Origin: Aldehydirespirator sp028819505
Lineage (GTDB): Bacteria > Actinomycetota > Acidimicrobiia > Acidimicrobiales > Aldehydirespiratoraceae
DNA: 64,000 nucleotides
Assembly: GCA_965207755.1 (NCBI GenBank)
Contig: OZ242297.1
Location: 1,860,001 to 1,924,000 of the forward strand
Reading direction: 5' to 3'
Positions within the stretch are counted from its first letter, which is position 1. Each line of letters opens with the position of its first letter. The position numbers were made by a program, and so were the translations under genes. The notes under the pieces were generated by a model. The model was not told the DNA's origin, searched no databases, and was given only the letters and a program-made list of their open reading frames with translations. Shown here piece by piece: positions 24,642 through 32,989 of this stretch.

Positions 24642-25822
24642 GCGCCCCGGCTGCCCAGCCGCTTGCGGGGATCAGAGTTCTTGACTTCTCGCAGATCATG
24701 ATGGGTCCGGTCGCCACCCAACTGCTGGCCGACCACGGCGCCGATGTGCTCAAGATCGAGCGCCCCGGCAGTGGGGACATCTTCCGTCAGGCCCTCGTCG
24801 ACCCGGACGGCGCCGAGCATCCAGCGTTCGGCGCCCTGAACCGCAACAAGCGCAGCATGGTCGTCGATGTCCGCTCGCCCGAGGGTCTGGGGTTGATCGA
24901 CGACCTCGTCGCCGCGGCCGATGTGGTGGTGAACAACTACCGGCCAGAGGTGATGGACCGTCTGGGTCTGGGGTACGAGCGCCTGTCGGGGATCAATCCC
25001 CGCATTGTCTACGCCCAGGGAACCGGATTCGGCACGGGCGGCGCATACCGCCGCAAGGGCGGCCAGGACATACTGGCGCAAGCCCTCACCGGTGCGATGT
25101 CGCACAAGGCCGACCCCGGCCACCCGACCGCCATCTACCCCGTCTCTCTGGCCGACTACACCGCGGGCATGCACATGGTTCAGGGAATCCTTATGGCTCT
25201 GCTCCATCGGACCCGGACCGGCCGTGGCCAGAGAGTCGAGGTCTCGCTCTACGACTCCCTGCTCGCCATGCAGATCCTGGAGGCCACCATGGCGCTGATG
25301 GGCCGCGACCCGCTCAACTGGGCCCGAATGCCCCTAGTGGGCACGTTCGCCGCCGCCGACGGCGAGGTCGTGCTAGTAGGCGCCTTCAAGCCGAACCCCC
25401 TGCGCGACATCTGCGAGGCGCTGGATCTGGAGGACCTCTCGGTTGACCCCTCCTTCGCCACGATGGCCGAACAGGCCGCTAACCGGCCCCGCCTCCAGGC
25501 CCTGATAGCGGAGGCCATCGGCGGCTTCGCCTCCGCAGAGGTGATCGAGCGGCTCGAGGCGCAGGACGTTCTCTGCGCCCCGGTGCGGACGCTCGACGAG
25601 GCCCTGCAAGACCCGCACACCGCATCCATGATCGTGGAGATGCCCCGCCCGGGCCGCGCGCCGCTGCGGTCGGTGGCTTCGCCGGTGCATATGCCCGACA
25701 CGCCGGCTGCATCGCACAGCCCGCCGCCCCCGCTGGGAGCGGGCGCCGCCGCGGCGCTCGAAGAGTACGGGATCGCGCCTAAGCGTGTCGGTGCGCTGTT
25801 CGAGGCGGGTGTACTGGCATGA
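24638..25822 (+). CDS. Class III (CaiB/BaiF) CoA-transferase, 394 aa
   Basis: Family III CoA-transferase: RVLDFSQIMMGPVATQLLADHGADVLKIE at the N-terminus, NRNKRSMVVDVRSPEG, and Asp173 in SLADYTAGMHM at the position of the catalytic Asp of formyl-CoA transferase, followed by GRGQRVEVSLYDS. It moves CoA between carboxylic acids through an aspartyl anhydride, so it would activate the acid substrate of this pathway. Start GTG 24638 lies in a GTGA overlap. Its stop overlaps the enoyl-CoA hydratase start (ATGA). Confidence 0.9.
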   Translation: MSAPAAQPLAGIRVLDFSQIMMGPVATQLLADHGADVLKIERPGSGDIFRQALVDPDGAEHPAFGALNRNKRSMVVDVRSPEGLGLIDDLVAAADVVVNNYRPEVMDRLGLGYERLSGINPRIVYAQGTGFGTGGAYRRKGGQDILAQALTGAMSHKADPGHPTAIYPVSLADYTAGMHMVQGILMALLHRTRTGRGQRVEVSLYDSLLAMQILEATMALMGRDPLNWARMPLVGTFAAADGEVVLVGAFKPNPLRDICEALDLEDLSVDPSFATMAEQAANRPRLQALIAEAIGGFASAEVIERLEAQDVLCAPVRTLDEALQDPHTASMIVEMPRPGRAPLRSVASPVHMPDTPAASHSPPPPLGAGAAAALEEYGIAPKRVGALFEAGVLA

Positions 25823-26592
25823 GCATCGATCTGGACGTCAGCGATCACGTCGCCCGGCTGACGATCAACCGTCCCGAGCGGCTCAACGCCATCGACAAGT
25901 CCCACCAGGACGATCTGAGGAGTGCCTGGGAGACCATCGAGGCCGACCGCTCGGTGCGGGTCGTGGTGCTCACCGGCGCCGGCGACCGGGCTTTCTGCGC
26001 CGGCGACGACATGCGCGCCGAGGGTCCGACCGGCCTCGACTACTGGCTGCACGCCCGCGAGCACGGCTTCGGCCACCTGCCGCTGCGCGACTCGCTGGAC
26101 GTGCCGGTGCTGGCCCGGGTCAACGGCTACGCGCTCGGAGGCGGCCTCGAGCTGGTAGTGGGATGCGACCTGGCGGTGGCGTCCGAGGATGCCGTACTGG
26201 GGTTCGTCGAGCCCCGCCTCGGCCGCCTGCCCCTCGACGGGGGGATCGTGTCGCTGGCTCGGCAGCTCCCGGCCAAGTGGGCCATGGAAGTCCTGTTGAC
26301 GGGCGGGCGCTTCAGCGCAGCCGAGGCGCTAGCCCTGGGGTTGCTGAACGAGGTCGTCCCCGCCTCCGAGCTCGACGCCGCCACCGACCGCTGGCTCGAG
26401 AACCTCCTGGAGTGCGCACCGCTGTCGTTGCGGGCCATCAAGCAGATCGTCCGCCGCACCGCCCACATGACCGCGGCCGACGCCCGCATGGCCAATCTTC
26501 CGGCCTTGGTGGAGGTGTTGGCGTCGGCCGACGGCGACGAAGGGATCCGCGCCTTCAGCGAGAAGCGCGCCCCTCGCTGGCAGGGCCGCTGA
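25819..26592 (+). CDS. Enoyl-CoA hydratase/isomerase family protein, 257 aa
   Basis: Crotonase fold: VARLTINRPERLNAIDKSHQDDL, the oxyanion-hole motifs VVLTGAGDRAFCAGDDM and RVNGYALGGGLELVVGCDLA, and the second catalytic-Glu region GFVEPRLGRLPLDGG. Both acidic positions are filled, so hydratase activity is plausible, although isomerase or hydrolase activity cannot be excluded. It is coupled to the CoA-transferase by a 4-nt overlap, suggesting that the CoA ester made there is processed here. Confidence 0.9.
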   Translation: MSIDLDVSDHVARLTINRPERLNAIDKSHQDDLRSAWETIEADRSVRVVVLTGAGDRAFCAGDDMRAEGPTGLDYWLHAREHGFGHLPLRDSLDVPVLARVNGYALGGGLELVVGCDLAVASEDAVLGFVEPRLGRLPLDGGIVSLARQLPAKWAMEVLLTGGRFSAAEALALGLLNEVVPASELDAATDRWLENLLECAPLSLRAIKQIVRRTAHMTAADARMANLPALVEVLASADGDEGIRAFSEKRAPRWQGR

Positions 26593-26636
26593 GCCAACTC
26601 CGAAGACCGGGCGCTGGAGCCCGCAGGCAGCGTAGA

Positions 26637-26665
26637 TTGACTTCAGTTTATTGACGATCTATATT
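26637..26665 (+). promoter_or_regulatory. Strong sigma70-type promoter before the ABC importer
   Basis: -35 TTGACT (26637-26642), exactly 17 bp, -10 TATATT (26660-26665), each one base off consensus. The start site should be near 26672, giving a ~30-nt leader with GGGAGG just before ATG 26701. Confidence 0.7.
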
Positions 26666-26700
26666 TTAATGAAGCTACTCGATGTCCAGGGAGGATTCAG

Positions 26701-27855
26701 ATGAGAAGCCGAGTTTGCGCAGCCCTTCTGCTGGCCGGCGCCCTTGTGGCGACCGCCTGTGGAAGCGACGACGATGGGGGTGCTGCCGCTCCGGAGCCTG
26801 CACCGGCCGAGGCGCCGGCCACCACCACCGAAGCGCCCGAACCCGAACCGGCCGAGGCGCCGGCCACCACCACCGAAGCGCCCGAACCCGAACCGGAGTC
26901 GCCCACCACCGAAGCGCCCGAACCCGAACCGGCCGAGGCGCCGACTGTCGCGCTCGTGGTGAATCAGAGCGCGGGCGACCTCGGGCCCATAGACGACCTC
27001 GTGCTCGGTCTCGAGAGGGTGGAGGCCGACTACGGCGCCGACACCACCTTCATCGAGGCGACCGATCCGTCGACCTTCGAGGCCACGCTCCGCAACCTGG
27101 CCAACCAGGGCACCGACATCGTCGCGGTGACCTTCCCGCCCATGCAGGACGCGGTCGTGGCCGTGGCCCCGGACTTCCCCGACACCCGCTTCATCCACAT
27201 CTTCAGCTTCGAGGGAGGCCTCGACAACCTCGTCTCCATCGGATTCGACTACTACAAGGGCACCTATCTGGCCGGCATCCTCGCGGGCGCGCTCAACACC
27301 ACCGGCAAGGTGGGGTTCGTGGGCGGCGTGTCGATCCCACCCCTGAACGCCGACTACAACGCCTTTGTGGCCGGGAGCCAAGGACAGGACCCCGGCATCA
27401 CCGGGGAGGCCGCCTTCGCCGACTCTTTCGAGGATCCGGCCAAGGGCCGCGAACTCGGGGCCGCGCTGTACGACGGCGGAGTTGACATCATCATGACCGA
27501 CGCTGCGGCCACCGACCTCGGCGTCATCCAGGCCGCCGAGGAGAAGGGCGGCTACGTGATCGGAGGGTCGGTCAACTACTTCGACAGCCCAGCCGTGATC
27601 GCAAGCGTCCTGCTGTACTGGGCCGAGGTGCTCCACACTCAGGTCGGGCACGCCCTCAGCGACGCCTACACGCCCGGCTATGTCGGCGCCGGGGTGGCCG
27701 AGGGAGGAGTGGACCTAGTCGTCAACCCAGATTTCCTCGCCAACGGCCCCGAAGACATGGTGGAGATCATCAGCGCCACACTCGACGAGATCGACGAGGC
27801 TCGCTCGCTGATCAAGGACGGGTCTCTCGAGGTTCCCTTCGATCCCGAACTCTGA
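26701..27855 (+). CDS. BMP-family substrate-binding lipoprotein, 384 aa
   Basis: Lipoprotein signal MRSRVCAALLLAGALVATAC with lipidated Cys20. Residues ~28-80 are a linker of repeated EAPEPEPAEAPATTT units. The rest is a Bmp/PnrA-like periplasmic-binding domain (VALVVNQSAGDLGPIDDLV, DTRFIHIFSFEGGLDNLVSIGFDYYKGTYLAGILAG, TGKVGFVGGVSIPP, DIIMTDAAATDLGVIQAAEE). The family mostly binds nucleosides or purines, but other ligands occur. GGGAGG precedes ATG. It is followed by the ATPase and two permeases of one importer. Confidence 0.9.
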   Translation: MRSRVCAALLLAGALVATACGSDDDGGAAAPEPAPAEAPATTTEAPEPEPAEAPATTTEAPEPEPESPTTEAPEPEPAEAPTVALVVNQSAGDLGPIDDLVLGLERVEADYGADTTFIEATDPSTFEATLRNLANQGTDIVAVTFPPMQDAVVAVAPDFPDTRFIHIFSFEGGLDNLVSIGFDYYKGTYLAGILAGALNTTGKVGFVGGVSIPPLNADYNAFVAGSQGQDPGITGEAAFADSFEDPAKGRELGAALYDGGVDIIMTDAAATDLGVIQAAEEKGGYVIGGSVNYFDSPAVIASVLLYWAEVLHTQVGHALSDAYTPGYVGAGVAEGGVDLVVNPDFLANGPEDMVEIISATLDEIDEARSLIKDGSLEVPFDPEL

Positions 27856-27861
27856 CAACGG

Positions 27862-27867
27862 TAATCT
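27862..27867 (+). promoter_or_regulatory. Putative -10 TAATCT before the ATPase gene
   Basis: TAATCT, 7 nt, ATG 27875, in the 19-bp gap behind the lipoprotein gene. No ribosome-binding site is visible, so a secondary leaderless start is possible. Confidence 0.35.
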
Positions 27868-27874
27868 CGCATCG

Positions 27875-29434
27875 ATGACGGTGCCGAGCCCGAGCGGACC
27901 GGCGCCCGCCGTAACCCCGGCGGTTCGCTGCCGGTCGCTCGGTGTCTCCTTCGGCGCTGTCCGGGCTCTCCACCACGTCAGCCTCGATCTTGCCCCCGGA
28001 AGAATCCATGCTCTGGTCGGCCAGAACGGAGCCGGCAAGACCACTCTGGCCAAGGTGTTGGCTGGCCTCCAGGCCCCGGACTCGGGGGAGGTGCACATCG
28101 CAGGGTGCAAGCTCCCCTCCGGCGATGTGCGCGCCGCCAGAGGCGCCGGGCTTGCCATGGTTCACCAGCACTTCTCACTGCCGCCCTCGTTCACGGTCGT
28201 GGAGGCTCTGGAGCTGACCGCCTTTCGCCCGGGGGGCCGATCAGTCTTCCGGCGAGCCGAACTGCGCCGGCGCTGGCAGAGCGCGGCGGCCGAGATGGGT
28301 GGCGAGGCGGTGCTGTCGACGCGCATCCGGGATCTTCCCGTGGAGACCCGCCAGTCGCTGGAGATCGTGCGAGCGCTGGCCACCGACGCGCGCGTCGTGA
28401 TCCTGGACGAACCCACTGCCCTGCTGACGCCTGCGGCCATCGACACGCTGTTCGAGCGCCTGCGGCGCCTTCGCGACGACGGAGTCACCGTTCTCGTCGT
28501 GCTGCACAAGTTGCGGGAGGTGGCCGCCGTCGCCGACACGGTGAGCGTGCTCCGCGACGGTGAACTGGTGCTGGGCCCGAGCGAGATGTCCGAGCTGTCC
28601 CAGGGCCGACTCAGCGACGCCATCGTCGGGCCCGCCTCAGGAGCGGATCGAACCGTCGGTGTGGAAGCGACCGTCGACGGTGAGCGACAGACCCTGCTGG
28701 AGTTGGTGGGGGTCTCGAGCCGGGAGTCGGCCTTCGAGCCTGGCCTGCGCAGCATCGATCTCAGCGTCGAGACCCGCGAGATCGTGGGCATCGCCGGCGT
28801 GGAGGGCAACGGGCAGCGCAGCCTCGTGTCGGTCATCGCCGGCCTGAACGCCGTCGCCGCGGGCTCGGTGCTTCTCGGCGGAACAGAGATGACCCGCGCT
28901 CCTCCTGCCCGGCGACGGCTGCGGGGGCTGCGCCTCGTGCCCTTCGACCGCAACAGCGAGGGGATCAGCCGCCGCGCACCCGTCTGGTTGAACCAGTCGG
29001 CACTACGCCTCATCGGTCGGCCCGGTCGACGACTCCCGCTCATCTCCCTGAATCAGTACAAGCGGCAGGCGACCGAGGCGCTGGACCATTGGCAGGTCCG
29101 CTACGACTCGGTCTCCCAGCCGGCCGAGAGCCTCTCCGGCGGCAACGTGCAGCGCCTGATCCTGTCTCGGGAGATGGCTCCCGGACTGGAGGTGCTGGTC
29201 GCGGCCCAGCCGACCCGCGGCCTGGACTTCTCCGCCACCAACTTCGTGCGCCGGTCACTGCAACGGCTGCGCGACTCGGGGGCGGGCGTACTGCTGGTGT
29301 CCTCGGACCTCGACGAGTTGTTCGAGCTGTCCGATCGCCTGCTCGTGATGTACGGAGGGACCATCGTGGCGCGTTTCGAAGCGCCCTATGACCGGCGCGC
29401 GGTGGGCGACGCCATGACGGGGGCCCTCCGGTGA
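27875..29434 (+). CDS. Dual-domain ABC transporter ATPase (BMP/nucleoside or sugar type), 519 aa
   Basis: Two tandem nucleotide-binding domains. The first has Walker A VGQNGAGKTTLAKVL and Walker B VILDEPTALLTP, but its signature region is changed (LPVETRQSLEIVRAL). The second has a degenerate Walker A (IAGVEGNGQRSLVSV) and an intact signature LSGGNVQRLILSRE with VLVAAQPTRGLD. This asymmetric layout is standard for the RbsA/YufO-type ATPases. It energises import of the ligand bound by the preceding lipoprotein. The stop overlaps the first permease start (GTGA). Confidence 0.9.
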   Translation: MTVPSPSGPAPAVTPAVRCRSLGVSFGAVRALHHVSLDLAPGRIHALVGQNGAGKTTLAKVLAGLQAPDSGEVHIAGCKLPSGDVRAARGAGLAMVHQHFSLPPSFTVVEALELTAFRPGGRSVFRRAELRRRWQSAAAEMGGEAVLSTRIRDLPVETRQSLEIVRALATDARVVILDEPTALLTPAAIDTLFERLRRLRDDGVTVLVVLHKLREVAAVADTVSVLRDGELVLGPSEMSELSQGRLSDAIVGPASGADRTVGVEATVDGERQTLLELVGVSSRESAFEPGLRSIDLSVETREIVGIAGVEGNGQRSLVSVIAGLNAVAAGSVLLGGTEMTRAPPARRRLRGLRLVPFDRNSEGISRRAPVWLNQSALRLIGRPGRRLPLISLNQYKRQATEALDHWQVRYDSVSQPAESLSGGNVQRLILSREMAPGLEVLVAAQPTRGLDFSATNFVRRSLQRLRDSGAGVLLVSSDLDELFELSDRLLVMYGGTIVARFEAPYDRRAVGDAMTGALR

Positions 29435-30477
29435 CCGGCGGCCTGCAGCGGCTGGGTTCGACCATCGTGCTGGTCGGTGTCTCGTTCCTGCTGACGGCGC
29501 TGGTCCTGTGGATCAGCGGCTACGGCGTGGGAGACGTCTTCTCCGGCACCGTCCAGGGGGCGATAACCGCGACGGGTGCAGCCACCTCCACGGTCCGTTG
29601 GGCGATTCCGCTGCTGCTGATCGGCCTGGGAGTAGTGATCGGCTTCCGGGCGGGGTTCTTCAACATCGGCGGCCAGGGGCAGTTCTACATGGGCGCCTGC
29701 GCTGCGCTGGTCGTCTCGCTGGGCTGGCGCGGGGGCCCGGCGACCCTGGTGATTCTGTGCGCGACGGCGGCAGCGGTCATTGCCGGATCGGCATGGTCGC
29801 TGCTGCCCGGCTACCTGAGAGTGCGCTTCGGCACGGACGAGGTGCTGACCACGCTGATGATGAACTTCATCGGCGCACTCGTGCTCCAGTACCTGACTGC
29901 CGGCCCAATGCGCAACCCGACGGGCACCGGCCAGACGGCGGCCAGCGAGCGCATTCCCGAGGCGTTCCGCATCACCGACAGCTCCGGCGTCTCAGCCACC
30001 GTCCTGCTGCTGGTCGGAGCCGTGATCGTGCTTGTCTGGCTGCTGCTGGATCGCACCCGCTTCGGTCTGACCATGACCCTGGTCGGCCGCAACCCGACTA
30101 TGGCCCGCTGGCAGGGCATAGACGTTAGCCGGGTGGGTCTCGTCACCTTCGGACTCTCCGGGGCACTGGCCGGTCTTGCCGGCGCGGTGGAGCTGCACGG
30201 CCCTGGGGCACGGCTGGTCACTGGGTTCTCACCCGAGGTGGGCTTCACTGCGGTCGTGGTGGCGCTCGTCGGCCTGCTGAGCGTCTGGGGCACTGTCGTG
30301 GCCGCGATCTTCTTCGGCGGCCTGCAGTCGGCCATCCTGTTCCTGCCCATCGTCACGGATCTTCCGCCACCTGCGCTGGTGCTGCTGCACGGCATGGTGG
30401 CGTTCCTGGTCACAGTCAAGTTCCGGTCGGCGCGCCGGCGGCGGGCACCCCTCGCCCCGGAGGCCCTGGCGGACTGA
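29431..30477 (+). CDS. ABC transporter permease, 348 aa
   Basis: Branched-chain/BMP-type inner-membrane permease with about 8-10 hydrophobic segments (IVLVGVSFLLTALVLWI; LLLIGLGVVIGFRAGFFNIGGQGQFYMGA; VLLLVGAVIVLVWLLL; VGLVTFGLSGALAGLAGAVEL). The conserved FRAGFFNIGGQGQ and GRNPTMARWQGIDVSR blocks fit the YufP/NupP group. Start GTG overlaps the ATPase stop, and its own stop overlaps the next permease start (TGATG). Confidence 0.88.
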   Translation: MTGGLQRLGSTIVLVGVSFLLTALVLWISGYGVGDVFSGTVQGAITATGAATSTVRWAIPLLLIGLGVVIGFRAGFFNIGGQGQFYMGACAALVVSLGWRGGPATLVILCATAAAVIAGSAWSLLPGYLRVRFGTDEVLTTLMMNFIGALVLQYLTAGPMRNPTGTGQTAASERIPEAFRITDSSGVSATVLLLVGAVIVLVWLLLDRTRFGLTMTLVGRNPTMARWQGIDVSRVGLVTFGLSGALAGLAGAVELHGPGARLVTGFSPEVGFTAVVVALVGLLSVWGTVVAAIFFGGLQSAILFLPIVTDLPPPALVLLHGMVAFLVTVKFRSARRRRAPLAPEALAD

Positions 30478-31394
30478 TGGAACAGATCCTCGCCACCACC
30501 CTTCGCTCGGCCGCGCCGCTGGTGCTGGTCGCGACGGCGGGCGTCTTCGCCTTCCGGGCTGGGATCTTCCATCTGGGCCTCGAAGGGCTGATGATCACGG
30601 GCGCATTCACAACCGTGGCCGTCGGCGAGGCCACCGGGTCGGTGGAACTCGGGATCCTCGCAGCCATCGGCGTATGCATGGCACTCTCTGCCGTGTACTG
30701 GTGGGTGATCGGCCCCCTCGGCGCGAACGTCATCATCGCCGGGCTGGGGCTCACCTCGATCGGCCTCGGTGGCACAGCGTTCGCACTCGGAGCGATCTTC
30801 GACGTGCGCGGCTCCATATTCACCGATGTCGTGCTGCCGCGGCCCGTGCGCGGGATTACGTCGGGCCCGGGCGTCATCATTGCGGAACAGTCAATCCTCG
30901 TCTGGCTCACGCCGCTGATCGTGCTGGCTGCCTGGGTTGTGCTGCGCCGCAGCCGATTCGGGCTGCGTCTCGCCGCAGTGGGCGAGTACCCGTTCGCGGC
31001 GCGGACTGCGGGCGTGAATCCGTCAATCATGCGGCTCCAGGCATTGCTCATCTCCGGAGCGCTGTGCGCTCTCGGCGGCGCGGAGCTCTCGGTCGGAGCA
31101 CTTCACAACTTCACCGAGAACATGACCAACGGCCGGGGCTTCATCGCCTTTGTCGCCGTCATCTTCGGGGTGTGGCACCCGATCGGCGCAGCCCTCGCTG
31201 GATTGTTCTTCGGTCTCGCCGACGCCGTCGGCATCCAGTCGCAGATCAACATCACGGAGCGGGTGCCGCGGGAGTTCGTCCTGATGATCCCCTTCGTGCT
31301 CACGATATTCGCGGTCTGGCTGGGCGGGCTCTGGCGACGCCGTTCCCTGGAAGCCGAAGCGGGCTATGCCGAGCTGAGAGAACCGGACTATTGA
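30477..31394 (+). CDS. ABC transporter permease, 305 aa
   Basis: Second permease, shorter, with FRAGIFHLGLEGLMITGAF (the counterpart of the GxxNIGxEG block), GANVIIAGLGLTSIGLG and GVNPSIMRLQALLISGALCALGGAELSVG near the C-terminal transmembrane helices. Together with the first permease it forms the heterodimeric channel of the BMP importer (YufQ/NupQ group). One-base TGATG overlap with the previous gene. It ends the rightward operon; 104 bp without recognised features separate it from the convergent ATPase gene. Confidence 0.88.
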   Translation: MEQILATTLRSAAPLVLVATAGVFAFRAGIFHLGLEGLMITGAFTTVAVGEATGSVELGILAAIGVCMALSAVYWWVIGPLGANVIIAGLGLTSIGLGGTAFALGAIFDVRGSIFTDVVLPRPVRGITSGPGVIIAEQSILVWLTPLIVLAAWVVLRRSRFGLRLAAVGEYPFAARTAGVNPSIMRLQALLISGALCALGGAELSVGALHNFTENMTNGRGFIAFVAVIFGVWHPIGAALAGLFFGLADAVGIQSQINITERVPREFVLMIPFVLTIFAVWLGGLWRRRSLEAEAGYAELREPDY

Positions 31395-31498
31395 GCCCAA
31401 GGCCTGATGGACCGCAGCCGCGATGGCCCGACGCATCGTGGTGCCGTATCTCATGTGCCTTGCTCGGAAGCGTCCGAGGCCGCCATGGGCTCCGGCGC

Positions 31499-32785
31499 CT
31501 ACGGCCTCAGGGCCGTTATGGGAACCACGCCCACGCCGTCGTCGCGCTGGTAGGGGCGGCCGGTCGAAGTAACCACGACCAGCGCCCTAGGCGGGCCGCA
31601 GACGGCCGTGTCCACCTTGGCCCGCAGCGCCAGCAGCGACTCGGCTGCCGCTTCGACCGGGCCGGGCGATCCGAGCTTCGCCTCGACAGCGATCCAGCTG
31701 CCGTCGTCGCGTTCCACTACGGCGTCGACCTCCAGCTTCGACTTATCGCGGTAGTGGTAGACGTCGGCCCGGTTCGCTTGGGCGTAGACCCTCAGGTCTC
31801 GCACGACCAGCGACTCGAACAGAAGGCCCAACGCGGCGCGGTCCTTGAAGAGCGACTCCCGCCCCGCGCCCACAGCAGCCGCCGCCAAAGAAGGGTCGAC
31901 CAGATGGTGCTTGGGAGCGCAACGGAGCGGAGTGCGTGACAGCAGCCGGGCGCTCCAGGCGGGCTGCCGCTCATAGACGAAGATGCTCTCCAATGCGCCG
32001 ACGTAGGCACTCACCGTCTGACGGGCGGCCTCTCCGCCCGCCCCCATGTCGGCTTGCAGGGTCCGCGCGCTGGCCTCCGATGCGCTGTTGCGCGCCAGCG
32101 ACGCGAGCAGGCGTCGCACGCCTCGCGGGTCGTGCCTCGTGCCGCCCGCCTTGGCCACATCCACCCGGCACACCTCGTCGAGATAGTCGCGGGCGAAGGA
32201 CTGGGCATCGCGGACGGCCATCGGCTGTGTCAGCGGCCATCCGCCCCGCAGCATCCAGTCGATGACGGTGCGCAACTCCTCGACCGCGGCGGGGCCGCCC
32301 AACGAGCGCGGCCGTATCGGCGCCTCGAATCCCGCATCGAAGAGCCGCCCGAGGCTCACCGTCCCCGCCGAGGCGCCACTCTCCCACAGCGACATCGGGC
32401 GCATCGTGATGCGACCCATCCGTCCGGCGCCGGAATGGGTGATGATGTAGTCGGTCGGCTGGGCGGACGCCGACAGAATGAACTGGCCCGGCCTGCTCAG
32501 CCGATCGCTGGCGCGCCTCACGCGGTCCCACAGGCCCGCCACGAGCGGCCACTCGTCCAGCAGCATGGGGTGTGGACCCTCGAGAAGCGGCAGCGTCCCC
32601 TGTGCGGCGTGGCCCCTCGCCGATTCGTCCTCGTCGAACAGCACCTCGCTGGCCGCGACCTGCCTTGCGGTGGTGGTCTTTCCGCAGCCCCGCGCGCCCT
32701 CCACCAGCAGCACGGGCACGGCGCGCAGCTTGTCCGAGATCAGTGCATCGACCACGCGAGGCATGTAGGAATCGGGCAAGCCCAT
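31499..32785 (-). CDS. AAA-type ATPase with DUF4143 domain, 428 aa
   Basis: N-terminal P-loop VLLVEGARGCGKTTTARQ and Walker B MLLDEWPLV, typical of DUF4143 ATPases. The middle part is helical. The C-terminus is DUF4143 with a PD-(D/E)XK-like core (KLEVDAVVE, then WIAVEAKLG). These proteins are widespread orphan ATPases of unknown function, sometimes linked to toxin or defence loci. Start ATG 32785 lies 6 nt after TAAACT on the minus strand, so it may be leaderless. Three direct repeats spaced 23 bp apart lie upstream. Convergent with the importer operon. Confidence 0.85.
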   Translation of the reverse strand: MGLPDSYMPRVVDALISDKLRAVPVLLVEGARGCGKTTTARQVAASEVLFDEDESARGHAAQGTLPLLEGPHPMLLDEWPLVAGLWDRVRRASDRLSRPGQFILSASAQPTDYIITHSGAGRMGRITMRPMSLWESGASAGTVSLGRLFDAGFEAPIRPRSLGGPAAVEELRTVIDWMLRGGWPLTQPMAVRDAQSFARDYLDEVCRVDVAKAGGTRHDPRGVRRLLASLARNSASEASARTLQADMGAGGEAARQTVSAYVGALESIFVYERQPAWSARLLSRTPLRCAPKHHLVDPSLAAAAVGAGRESLFKDRAALGLLFESLVVRDLRVYAQANRADVYHYRDKSKLEVDAVVERDDGSWIAVEAKLGSPGPVEAAAESLLALRAKVDTAVCGPPRALVVVTSTGRPYQRDDGVGVVPITALRP

Positions 32786-32791
32786 GCCCAG

Positions 32792-32797
32792 AGTTTA
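32792..32797 (-). promoter_or_regulatory. Putative -10 TAAACT of a leaderless promoter
   Basis: Minus strand: TAAACT, 6 nt (ctgggc), ATG 32785, with no ribosome-binding site. Confidence 0.45.
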
Positions 32798-32837
32798 CAC
32801 AAGAACAGTTCGAATGACATTCTGGCCGAGATTGACC

Positions 32838-32896
32838 TTACAATTTGGCGCAATATAGAGATATAATTTGGCGCGTTACAGACTTACAGTTTGGCT
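32838..32896. repeat. Three direct repeats with 23-bp period upstream of the DUF4143 gene
   Basis: TTACAATTTGGCG (32838-32850), TATAATTTGGCG (32862-32873) and TTACAGTTTGGCT (32884-32896). The core AATTTGGC/AGTTTGGC starts at 32842, 32865 and 32888, exactly 23 bp apart, about two helical turns. The block is AT-rich and lies 40-105 bp upstream of the ATPase promoter hexamer. It looks like a multi-site operator or iteron-like array. Confidence 0.7.
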
Positions 32897-32989
32897 TCGC
32901 CGCCGGGCGGGCCATACGCCGGCGCAACCAGGCCGGCCCAGGCCCCGGGGCCCGTGCATCGGGTTCGACGGTGCCCCTCACCGTGCCGG

